Part shown: piece by piece, positions 18,131-25,548 of the stretch
Layout: each line of letters opens with the position of its first letter
Numbering within the stretch: position 1 is the stretch's first letter
Assembly (NCBI RefSeq): GCF_907163125.1
Contig: NZ_OU015319.1
Span: 1,488,001-1,552,000 of the forward strand
Length of the DNA: 64,000 nt
Source: Cloacibacterium caeni
Lineage (GTDB): Bacteria; Bacteroidota; Bacteroidia; Flavobacteriales; Weeksellaceae
Direction: 5' to 3'
Made by a program: the position numbers and the translations under genes
The notes under the pieces: generated by a model
The model's input: the letters and a program-made list of their open reading frames with translations, nothing else
Database searches by the model: none
Told to the model about the DNA's origin: nothing

Positions 18131-19345
18131 TTATTCCAATTTATTATTAATTTCCAGGAACATTTTTCTAGTTTCTTCGTTTAGATGAGGTTTAAGAATA
18201 TTTGCTATTGTATCAAACAAATTGGTGTTGTTTGCTTCCCAGGCAAATTCATCTTCGTCTTTAAACATAAGTTCTTCATTTTGGTTAAAGGCCATTACAT
18301 AGGTTGTGTTATTATGGAATTCATTGTCTATGAAATGAAAATCTGAAATGCTTACGATTAAATCCTCTTTGATTTTTTCTTTTTGCTCAATGGTAATTCC
18401 TTCTTTCCAAATACTTAATCCCTTTTCATATTCATACACAAAGCAGATTCCCCAATTATCAGAAGGATAAATTCTGAAATCACCATAGTTTTGTTGATAA
18501 AATTTCCAACCTGAACTTTCTGAAAGAAATTTTAATTTTGCTTGAAAATTTTCGATCCAATTTATTTTCGTCTGCTGTTTTTTTGAAAGTATTTCTTTTA
18601 AATCGGTCCACGTTTGTTTGTTTTTAAAATGTTCTTCTAATCCGTTCATAATAGTTTCATGTTTAAAGTTAGTTGCTTCCCAATAATTAATATAATCTGT
18701 GATGAATAATGAAATTTTTTGTGAATGTTTGTCAAGATTTTTTAAGCATTCGTACAGCCAATCTCTAAATTCACTTCTAAAGAACCAATTGTCAATTTTA
18801 ATTGGTACTTTTTTTTCAGGACATTCTTCGTAACCTTTTTCAGGCTTACATAAAGAATGCTCTTCAAAATATTTGTTTTCGTGGGGCGAAAGGTAAATGA
18901 TTCTGTTGATAGTCCTATCTCGTGATTTTATACAGTCTCGATTGTGGAATAGATAAATATGGTTATGCCAATACCTATAAAGTTGATTACTTTGGTCTTC
19001 TGCCCAGTTTGATTTGTTCTCTATAATTATTGTTTTTCTTATTGGGTAGGTGGACTGTATTAGCACATCTGCGTTTCCTTTTTCTGCATAAACTTTCCAG
19101 TGGTCATCTTCATAGTTTTTTAATTCTAACCTTTCCAGAAACAAATTGAGAAACAATTTACCCTGCCCATGTGGTGCATCAGGATTAAGTAAAAAAGCAA
19201 TAATTCTGCTGTGTTTAGTTTTACCAAGTCCAAAAATCTCGCTCATAAAGTCAAACACATTGAAGTCTTTAGCTTCAGTTTTCTGGTTTTCCTCATAACA
19301 TTTAATGATTTCCTGATAGTTCTGTATAAGATGATCAATTTCCAT
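18131..19345 (-). CDS. PD-(D/E)XK nuclease-superfamily protein (PDDEXK_4-like)
   Basis: A 404-residue protein when started at the ATG at 19345 (MEIDHLIQNY); a longer frame starting at 19405 would add a basic leader that overlaps the upstream gene. The N-terminal half carries FLNPDAPHGQGKLFLNLFLE, then KGNADVLIQS and TIIIENKSNWAEDQSNQLYRY. These give the D...ExK core and the Q of PD-(D/E)XK nucleases of the PF14281 type. Members are often found in variable genome regions and are suspected restriction or defence factors; that role is an inference here. The only likely partner is the frameshifted gene directly upstream on the same strand. Confidence 0.75.
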   Translation of the reverse strand: MEIDHLIQNYQEIIKCYEENQKTEAKDFNVFDFMSEIFGLGKTKHSRIIAFLLNPDAPHGQGKLFLNLFLERLELKNYEDDHWKVYAEKGNADVLIQSTYPIRKTIIIENKSNWAEDQSNQLYRYWHNHIYLFHNRDCIKSRDRTINRIIYLSPHENKYFEEHSLCKPEKGYEECPEKKVPIKIDNWFFRSEFRDWLYECLKNLDKHSQKISLFITDYINYWEATNFKHETIMNGLEEHFKNKQTWTDLKEILSKKQQTKINWIENFQAKLKFLSESSGWKFYQQNYGDFRIYPSDNWGICFVYEYEKGLSIWKEGITIEQKEKIKEDLIVSISDFHFIDNEFHNNTTYVMAFNQNEELMFKDEDEFAWEANNTNLFDTIANILKPHLNEETRKMFLEINNKLE

Positions 19346-19379
19346 GAAATAATTTTTGATAAATTTAGTAATAATTTTT

Positions 19380-19957
19380 CTAATGATAATTAACTTCAAG
19401 TTCACCGTTAATATGCGTTTGTAATATGTTCTTTAAAGACACGTCGGTTTCACTTTTTAGTTTTTTGCTGAAAAAATCAAATATTTCCTTGATAAATGTT
19501 GAAGCCGGATTTACAGGTTCTGCATTTTTAATTTCGATTCGGTCAACAATATAATCTCAAAAAATTGATTGCTTTTTGCATTAATGTTTACGCGGTCTTG
19601 TGTTTCAAACTTCAAAATGTCGTTGAAAATTTGATGTAAATTTTGGACAGTTAAACCTCTCTTTTTTATTTCATTGATTAAAGCGGATATAAAAATAAAA
19701 TGGGTTAAAAAGCAGTAATCATCGAGTGTCATTTGAAAAACACTATTATTTTCCTGTAAAATAATTCTGCCATAGAAAATTTTCTGATCTTCTCTTTCAT
19801 TAGCATAATGCAGAACTAAAGAATAATAATGCTCAACGTCATTCCATATTTTTTGTTTGTATTCTGATAAATAAACCAAATTAATTTTATCATAAATAAT
19901 TTGAATCGTTTTGTCCTTTACCAGTTCATGCAAACTTTGAATTTTTTTTCTGCTCAT
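19380..19957 (-). pseudogene. Unknown gene with a single-base frameshift, upstream of the nuclease-like gene
   Basis: The frame starts ATG at 19957 (MSRKKIQSLHELVKDKTIQI). It stays open to about 19550 (KSNQFFE) and then leaves phase. In the neighbouring phase the sequence goes on as DYIVDRIEIKNAEPVNPAST and later FIKEIFDFFSKKLKSETDV, ending TAG at 19380-19382. Restoring one base next to the T6 run near 19550 gives one protein of about 190 residues. The product is not recognised; it is mostly helical and soluble. Its end lies 34 bases from the nuclease-like gene, so the two form a probable operon. The break could be real or a homopolymer sequencing error. Confidence 0.55.
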
Positions 19958-19980
19958 ACTTAAATTTTTCTCAAAAATAA

Positions 19981-19995
19981 TGTCGTATACCGACA
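19981..19995. promoter_or_regulatory. Inverted repeat TGTCG-N5-CGACA upstream of the two-gene unit
   Basis: TGTCGTATACCGACA has 5-bp arms around TATAC and lies 23 bases upstream of the ATG at 19957. It overlaps the region where a promoter is expected (TATTTTTG on the minus strand lies just downstream). It could be an operator; nothing else supports this. Confidence 0.25.
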
Positions 19996-20092
19996 AAAGA
20001 TGACATTTAAAATTTTGAATGTAACCACCGCTCTGCCACAGCAAATTACATAATCGAAATTATGGTCAAACTGCCGGCGCAAAACGTTGCCC

Positions 20093-20134
20093 CCCGCTGC
20101 GCAAAGTCTCCTGACTTTGTGCCAAACTTACTCA
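20093..20134 (-). repeat. REP-like unit, second copy of 14303-14344
   Basis: CCCGCTGCGC, the hairpin AAAGTC-TCCT-GACTTT and the trailing GTGCCAAACTTACTCA match the 14303 copy at 40 of 42 bases. It lies about 5.8 kb away in the same orientation. Confidence 0.7.
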
Positions 20135-20299
20135 GATTTACAATCCACAGCAAAAATTGTACTATTCGTTAAAAATCAGTTGATATTTCTTAGACCTTAT
20201 TAGTTTTGAGTAAAATTAATAAAAAAACAACCACCAAAAGTTGATTACTAAATGATTTTTATGGCAAAAGGTTAATTCTCCTAAAAAATTCTCTTACTC

Positions 20300-20386
20300 T
20301 TCTTCGAGTCTTGTTCGATACTCCTTCGGAAAACTACCCCTTTTTCCGAACAACACCAACACCTCTATCGAAGAAGTCTCGAAGAA
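20300..20386. repeat. Long nested hairpin upstream of tex
   Basis: Outer arms of 21 bases (20300-20320 and 20366-20386) pair at 19 of 21 positions. An inner 9-bp stem, TTCGGAAAA with TTTTCCGAA, closes an 8-base loop. The structure ends 108 bases before the tex start codon. The rest of the gap 20135-20494 shows nothing else I can name. Confidence 0.55.
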
Positions 20387-20494
20387 AACCAAAAGCAGCA
20401 CAGACAAAACTGGTCAAAAGTGGACAAAACAGGACACCCAAAAATTGATTATTCCATAAATCCCTCGTATTTTAGCACACTGAAAATTGAGAGA

Positions 20495-22618
20495 ATGACC
20501 GTAGAGAAATATATTCAGGAACGTTTATCCATTCCTAGCAAAAGCATAGAAAACACTCTTCAGTTGCTTGCTGAAGACTGCACTATTCCTTTTATCGCCC
20601 GATACCGAAAAGACAAAACGGGCAATCTGGATGAAGTAGCCATCGAAAACATTTTTAAACTCAATAAAAGTTTTGATGAAATTGTAAAGCGTAAAGAAAG
20701 CATTTTAAAATCTATAGAAGAACAGAATGCGCTCACGTCTGAACTTCAACAGAAAATTACCCAAAGTTTTGATTTACAAGAGCTAGAAGACCTTTATCTT
20801 CCGTACAAAAAACGCAAGAAAACCAAAGCTGATGCAGCTCGTGAAAAAGGTTTAGAACCTTTGGCAAAAATGATTATGTCTCAAAAATCGGATGATGTAG
20901 CATATCTCGCTTCCAAATATTTGAACAAAGATGTTGCCGATGAAGACGAAGCGTTGCAAGGTGCAAGAGATATTATTGCAGAATGGCTCAATGAAAATCT
21001 CTACATCAGAAAAAACCTGAGAAGACTCTTCCAAAGAAAAGCAGTGATTTCTACCAAAGTGGTAAAAACCAAAAAAGACGAAGAAGACGCACAGAAATTC
21101 TCCCAATATTTTGACTGGCAAGAACCTCTCAATAGAACACCTTCTCACCGACTTCTCGCCATGTTAAGAGCCGAAAACGAAGGTTTTGTAAAGGTTTCGG
21201 TTTCAGTAGAAAAGGAAGAAGCCTTAGAAATCATGGAAAATGCTGTGATAAAAAGCCAAAACGAGTGCGCCCAACAAATAGCATTGGCGATTGCAGACGC
21301 TTACAAAAGATTGTTGGAACCTACCATTTCTAATGAAACTTTGCAGGAAGCCAAAGAAAAAGCCGACCAAAAAGCGATTGACGTTTTTGCAGAAAATCTT
21401 CAACAATTATTATTGGCTGCCCCACTCGGTGAAAAGCGAATTTTGGCGATTGACCCAGGTTATAGAACAGGCTGTAAAGTAGTTTGTTTGGACGAAAAAG
21501 GCGACATTTTGCACAACGAAACTATTTTTCCGCATGCTCCACAAAACGAAACGGGAATGGCGATGAAAAAGATAAAATCTCTCGTAAATTCTTGCAACAT
21601 AGAAGCCTTTTCTATAGGAAACGGAACGGCGAGTAGAGAAACGGAACAGTTTATCAAGAAAATTGGTTTCGATAGAGATTTACAGGTTTTTGTGGTTTCT
21701 GAAGCGGGTGCTTCTGTCTATTCTGCAAGTAAATTGGCAAGAGAAGAATTCCCGAATTATGATGTTACGGTTCGTGGTGCGGTTTCTATTGGTCGCCGAC
21801 TTTCTGATCCTTTAGCTGAACTCGTAAAAATAGACCCAAAATCAATTGGAGTTGGACAATATCAGCACGATGTTGACCAAACCAAACTCAAAGAAAAATT
21901 AGACAATACCGTGATTTCTTGTGTAAATTCTGTAGGAATTAATCTGAATACCGCAAGTAAATCTTTATTGAGTTACGTTTCTGGAATTGGTGAAAAAATG
22001 GCGGAAAACATTGTTAATTTCCGTGCTGAAAATGGAGTTTTCACCTCCAGAAAAGATTTGAAAAAAGTACCACGATTAGGTGAAAAAGCCTATCAACAAG
22101 CAGCAGCTTTTGTGAGAATTAAAAATGCTAAAAATCCGCTAGATAATTCGGCGGTGCATCCCGAAGCTTATGTTTTGGTAGAAAAAATGGCGAAAGATTT
22201 GGGTTTAAAAACTGAAGAATTGATTGCCAATAAAGAGAAAATCGACCAAATTAACCCAGAAAAATACATTACCGAAGATATTGGAATATTAGGAATTAAA
22301 GATATTCTGAAAGAACTCTTAAAACCCGGACTCGACCCTAGAAAATCTGCTAAAGTCTTCGAATTTGACCGAAATGTAAAAACCATCAAAGATTTGCATA
22401 TAGGCATGATTTTACCCGGAATTGTGAACAATATTACCGCTTTTGGTTGTTTCGTAGATTTAGGGATAAAAGAAAGTGGATTAGTGCACATTTCTCAACT
22501 GAAAGATGGTTTTGTGTCTGATGTGAATGAAGTGGTAAAATTGCATCAGCATGTTCAGGTAAAAGTTCTGGAAATTGATGAAGGAAGAAAGAGGATACAG
22601 TTGACGATGATTTTGTAA
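20495..22618 (+). CDS. tex: Tex-family RNA-binding transcription accessory protein
   Basis: A 707-residue Tex protein. The ATG at 20495 (MTVEKYIQERLSI) is chosen over an in-frame GTG 75 bases upstream because it gives the usual Tex start. Order of domains: Tex-N helical region with FIARYRKDKTGNLDEVAI; YqgF/RNase H-like domain around LAIDPGYRTGCKVVCLDEKG; helix-hairpin-helix pair with SYVSGIGEKMAENIVNFRAE; and a C-terminal S1 domain with ITAFGCFVDLGIKESGLVHI. Tex binds nucleic acids and affects transcription and RNA turnover in several bacteria. It appears monocistronic, with a long hairpin repeat in its upstream region. Confidence 0.95.
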   Translation: MTVEKYIQERLSIPSKSIENTLQLLAEDCTIPFIARYRKDKTGNLDEVAIENIFKLNKSFDEIVKRKESILKSIEEQNALTSELQQKITQSFDLQELEDLYLPYKKRKKTKADAAREKGLEPLAKMIMSQKSDDVAYLASKYLNKDVADEDEALQGARDIIAEWLNENLYIRKNLRRLFQRKAVISTKVVKTKKDEEDAQKFSQYFDWQEPLNRTPSHRLLAMLRAENEGFVKVSVSVEKEEALEIMENAVIKSQNECAQQIALAIADAYKRLLEPTISNETLQEAKEKADQKAIDVFAENLQQLLLAAPLGEKRILAIDPGYRTGCKVVCLDEKGDILHNETIFPHAPQNETGMAMKKIKSLVNSCNIEAFSIGNGTASRETEQFIKKIGFDRDLQVFVVSEAGASVYSASKLAREEFPNYDVTVRGAVSIGRRLSDPLAELVKIDPKSIGVGQYQHDVDQTKLKEKLDNTVISCVNSVGINLNTASKSLLSYVSGIGEKMAENIVNFRAENGVFTSRKDLKKVPRLGEKAYQQAAAFVRIKNAKNPLDNSAVHPEAYVLVEKMAKDLGLKTEELIANKEKIDQINPEKYITEDIGILGIKDILKELLKPGLDPRKSAKVFEFDRNVKTIKDLHIGMILPGIVNNITAFGCFVDLGIKESGLVHISQLKDGFVSDVNEVVKLHQHVQVKVLEIDEGRKRIQLTMIL

Positions 22619-22680
22619 AGAGCCAATTAAAAAGTAAAAAGAGCCAAATTAGCAACTAACTATAGTTATTTCTTTTTCAA

Positions 22681-22724
22681 ATTTACTTTTGGCTTGAACT
22701 AAAAGTAACAAAAATTCAAGACTG
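22681..22724. repeat. Dispersed repeat with AAAAATTCAAGACT end, copy 1
   Basis: TTACTTTT-GGCTTGAACT-AAAAGTAA forms an 8-bp hairpin followed by CAAAAATTCAAGACTGGATT. The same layout, with a longer stem, is found at 41712-41756. This is a short intergenic family. Confidence 0.5.
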
Positions 22725-22742
22725 GATTTTTATACTAATAAA

Positions 22743-22765
22743 AAAGCGACCTTTTGAGTCGCTTT
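22743..22765 (-). terminator. Intrinsic terminator after the ydcH-like gene
   Basis: AAAGCGAC pairs with GTCGCTTT (8 bp, 7-base loop). On the minus strand it is followed by a T run, fitting the end of the 22795-23031 gene. Confidence 0.75.
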
Positions 22766-22794
22766 ACTTGTATTTTCGGTAAAAGTTTCAGAAA

Positions 22795-23031
22795 TTAATT
22801 CTGATGTAAATAATTATAAATATCGTCTTTCAGATGAACTCTTTTCTTTCTTAAATCTGTAAGATGTTCGTCTGTGGTGTGATTTTGTTCGCCTTCTTCG
22901 TAGTGAGAAATCAGCGCATTCACTTCTTCGTAGTTCACATACATTTTTAAGAATTTTTCATCTGAAGCTTTCAGCTCTGCGATTTTTTGAACATATTCTG
23001 GGAATTCGTGAGTTAATGTATGATTTTCCAT
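22795..23031 (-). CDS. YdcH-like (DUF465) small protein
   Basis: A 78-residue, highly charged, helical protein starting MENHTLTHEFPEYVQKIAEL, with LTDLRKKRVHLKDDIYNYL near the end. This is the size and pattern of the DUF465/YdcH family (HEFPE near the start and LKDxIYxxL near the end). The function of the family is unknown. It has its own terminator 30 bases downstream and so looks monocistronic. Confidence 0.85.
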   Translation of the reverse strand: MENHTLTHEFPEYVQKIAELKASDEKFLKMYVNYEEVNALISHYEEGEQNHTTDEHLTDLRKKRVHLKDDIYNYLHQN

Positions 23032-23181
23032 ATTGTTAAGATTAAATGGTTGAACATTTTTTTAATACATTAAAGTTACACAAAAAAAAGACAACTCTCC
23101 ATATGAAAATTGTCAGTTTAAATTGCTAAAAAGTTCATTTTCAGGTTTTGACTAAAGCCAACTATCTTACCAAAAATAAAA

Positions 23182-23201
23182 AAACGGACTAAAGTCCGTT
23201 T
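23182..23201 (-). terminator. AAACGGAC hairpin, terminator/REP-like, shared with 55072
   Basis: AAACGGAC-TAAA-GTCCGTTT is followed on the minus strand by seven T residues. It would end a transcript coming from the tRNA-Arg gene. The surrounding bases (AAAAAACGGACTAAAGTCC, then TTTCTATTGAT) recur with one change at 55063-55096, so it also belongs to a repeat family. Confidence 0.65.
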
Positions 23202-23250
23202 CTATTGATTAAATAAATATCAAAAATCAGTTCTCTATTAGAAATTTTTC

Positions 23251-23405
23251 TAAAACGCAAAGTACAGTAATTCTGCATGTTAAAGATTAAGAAAGCAAAG
23301 TAAGTGAATGAATTCACTTTTGAAGTGTTCGCTTCATCATCCCGATTCATGGGGACATCTTTGCTCACTAAAAAAGAATTTTTTAAAATAAATTTTTGCG
23401 TTTTA
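23251..23405. repeat. 155-bp MITE-like element with 11-bp terminal inverted repeats
   Basis: The ends TAAAACGCAAA (23251-23261) and TTTGCGTTTTA (23395-23405) are exact inverted copies. Inside are AAGAAAGCAAAG and CTTTGCTCACT, which extend the dyad. A related but unpaired piece (AACGCAAAG ... AGAAAGCAAAG) lies at 40394-40442. No coding potential is seen. It occupies much of the gap between the ydcH-like gene and the tRNA. Confidence 0.55.
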
Positions 23406-23465
23406 AAATATAGATGACTGATTTTCTTTATTTTAAAAATTCAATGCACAAAAAGCATAAAAAAG

Positions 23466-23537
23466 TGACCACAGAAGGATTCGAACCCTCACTGACGGAG
23501 CCGAAATCCGTAGTTCTATCCATTAAACTATGCGGCC
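23466..23537 (-). tRNA. tRNA-Arg (anticodon TCG)
   Basis: On the minus strand the 72-base sequence folds as a tRNA. The acceptor stem is GGCCGCA with TGTGGTC (two G-U pairs). The anticodon arm is ACGGA-TTTCGGC-TCCGT, whose middle bases TCG read CGA-type Arg codons. The T arm is GAGGG-TTCGAAT-CCTTC. The discriminator is A. No CCA is encoded, as is common in Bacteroidetes. A U-rich hairpin at 23182 may terminate the transcript. Confidence 0.93.
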
Positions 23538-23615
23538 TGTTTATTTATGATTTTAAATTTTAGATTTTAGATTTTAGATTTTTTGATTCAAGATTGCAAA
23601 AATAAAGGTTTTCCT

Positions 23616-25376
23616 TTAAAAAGCAATCCTTAAACCGCCCAAAACTTGTGCTCCAAGAACTTTGTAACCTAAATAATGCTCGTATTTTTTGTTTAATAAG
23701 TTATTCCCCATTACAAAAACGGTGAAGTTTTTATTGATTTTATAATCAGCATTCAGGTTTACATCTAAGTAAGAAGGTAAAGATTCTTTGGTTTTTTCTT
23801 GAATTGAAAACTCAGGAAATGTAGTCACTACACTGAAAGAATTAGTAGACCTTTCTGACATAAAAATCCCTTTGAAACCGAGATTTAACTTTCTGTCCAA
23901 TAATGAATATTTCGCGCCAATTGTGGTTTGAACCACTGGTTTATAATACACCTCATTGAGATGGTCTAACTTAAATTGCATAAAGTGAAGTTCTGCATCT
24001 AAAACCAAATTCTGCAACGGGAAATATTGTACACTTCCTTTCACTTCGCTTAATGTTCCGTCATCATAAATCGCTGAAAAAGTATTCGCAAAATTATAAG
24101 CAGAACGATTAAGCGTGTTTACATAGTCAAATAAATCATTCGCTTTGAAAAATTGCGCATTTCTAAGCTCGCTAAAACCAGCATTTACATCATATTTAAA
24201 GGTTTGGTCTACATCTCCTTTTAAACCTAGATAGAAGTGATATTTGGTTTCTGTAGGTTTCAACACAACATCTGATACTAAAAACGGATTTTCTTGCAAT
24301 AAACTCGAATAAGAATTCATTTTTACGCCACCATCAATTCCTGCATAGAATTTATATTGTTCTGTAGCTTCATACAACACTTCTGCAAAAGGAAACCATC
24401 TGAAATTGTTGGTTTTCGCTTCTGGTGTATTTTTATCCGCATTTTTTCCGTTGATCAAAGAAAAGTCTGAACCAATCGCCAAATAAGAATTTCCTTTGTA
24501 GAAAGACACTTTAGGAGTCATGGCAAAAAGCAAATATTGTGATTCGCTTTTGTTCAGCAATTCAAAACTCGATGTTTGGGTTGATAATTTTACGCCCAAA
24601 TCTGCATTAATTTTCATGTCTTGCGCCGAAAAAAGTGGCAAATCATATTTCGAAAAGTTGATTTGTGCTTCTCCAGAAGTTTCTTTCGCATCGAAATGGT
24701 CTGCCAACATAGACGATTTAAATCTGATGTCATTTATCCAATTATTTTTGAAAAAATCATAATATCCATTGATTTTCAATTCATTGTAACTTTGCTTCAA
24801 ATCAATATCCGCAGCTGGTTTCAAGGCGTAAATTCCATAATAATTGTAGTTATGGTTTCCAAAATCTGCGGTGATATTGGCTTTTCCTTTTTCTGTATTC
24901 GAGGTAATGAACGCTGCCACATTAAAATCACTTTGCTTAGAACTCCAGTCGTATTCTTTTTCTAAACCATTCGTAGTGATTCCGTGAACGTCTATTCCCA
25001 CATCTGTATTTTTGTCTAATTGATGAGAAATATTTCCGTCTGCCAGAAATTTAGAATAATTACCATACCCTACCTGAAAATAGTTTCTCCGGCTGTCTGT
25101 ATTGAATTTTGGGGAAATATCTTCTCCTTCAATCGTAGACGTTTTAAAATCTGAAACCATCGGAACATTGGTAATTTTATATTCCACAAGTTCCTGCTCT
25201 TTTTCTTTCGGAGGATAATTTTTCTCTGTTTCTACCGAAGTTTTTTTCTTTTCGATTTTCTTCACTTCAGGTTCACGTTTTCTGTCGAGAATTAGTCTTT
25301 CTTCTTTGATTTGAGCCAAAGAAAATTGGGAAATTCCTACCAAAACAAGAGATAATATTTTTATGTTTTTGTTCAT
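23616..25376 (-). CDS. Outer-membrane beta-barrel protein, TonB-receptor-like without plug
   Basis: A 586-residue exported protein; the signal peptide ends near QFSLAQ. After a Lys/Glu-rich linker (about 25-65) the rest is a beta-barrel. It ends NNLLNKKYEHYLGYKVLGAQ and then ...GGLRIAF, the usual TonB-dependent receptor C-terminus with a terminal Phe. No plug domain or TonB box is visible, so it may be a porin-like relative of the receptors. It lies downstream of the large TPR gene on the same strand (gap 172 bases with REP-like hairpins); this barrel/TPR pairing, as I recall, is common in Flavobacteria. Substrate unknown. Confidence 0.8.
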   Translation of the reverse strand: MNKNIKILSLVLVGISQFSLAQIKEERLILDRKREPEVKKIEKKKTSVETEKNYPPKEKEQELVEYKITNVPMVSDFKTSTIEGEDISPKFNTDSRRNYFQVGYGNYSKFLADGNISHQLDKNTDVGIDVHGITTNGLEKEYDWSSKQSDFNVAAFITSNTEKGKANITADFGNHNYNYYGIYALKPAADIDLKQSYNELKINGYYDFFKNNWINDIRFKSSMLADHFDAKETSGEAQINFSKYDLPLFSAQDMKINADLGVKLSTQTSSFELLNKSESQYLLFAMTPKVSFYKGNSYLAIGSDFSLINGKNADKNTPEAKTNNFRWFPFAEVLYEATEQYKFYAGIDGGVKMNSYSSLLQENPFLVSDVVLKPTETKYHFYLGLKGDVDQTFKYDVNAGFSELRNAQFFKANDLFDYVNTLNRSAYNFANTFSAIYDDGTLSEVKGSVQYFPLQNLVLDAELHFMQFKLDHLNEVYYKPVVQTTIGAKYSLLDRKLNLGFKGIFMSERSTNSFSVVTTFPEFSIQEKTKESLPSYLDVNLNADYKINKNFTVFVMGNNLLNKKYEHYLGYKVLGAQVLGGLRIAF

Positions 25377-25382
25377 TTTTTT

Positions 25383-25534
25383 CGTGTTACGAGGTTCGTT
25401 TTACGTGTTACGAGAGTTTCGCTCCTTCGGAGCTTTTTTTAATATTACAATTTGGTTTCTACAAACCTTTCGCTCCTACGGAGCAAAATTTCCTTCATCC
25501 TTCATAAATCATACATCATACATCATACATCATC
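25383..25534. repeat. Small repeats between the barrel and TPR genes
   Basis: The gap holds CGTGTTACGAG twice (25383 and 25404) and two palindromes, GCTCCTTCGGAGC (25421-25433) and GCTCCTACGGAGC (25472-25484). It also holds a short ATCATACATC run (about 25509-25534). The palindromes look like REP units; the first is followed by a T run on the plus strand, against the direction of the genes. Confidence 0.5.
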
Positions 25535-25548
25535 CAACAACTACCCAA

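Noticed and set aside
18131-19405. Longer start of the nuclease-like gene at 19405
   Set aside because: It would overlap the end of the upstream gene and adds a non-conserved basic leader; ATG at 19345 leaves a normal gap.
25509-25534. Functional tandem repeat (CATACAT run)
   Set aside because: Only a few imperfect units in an intergenic gap; most likely slippage.
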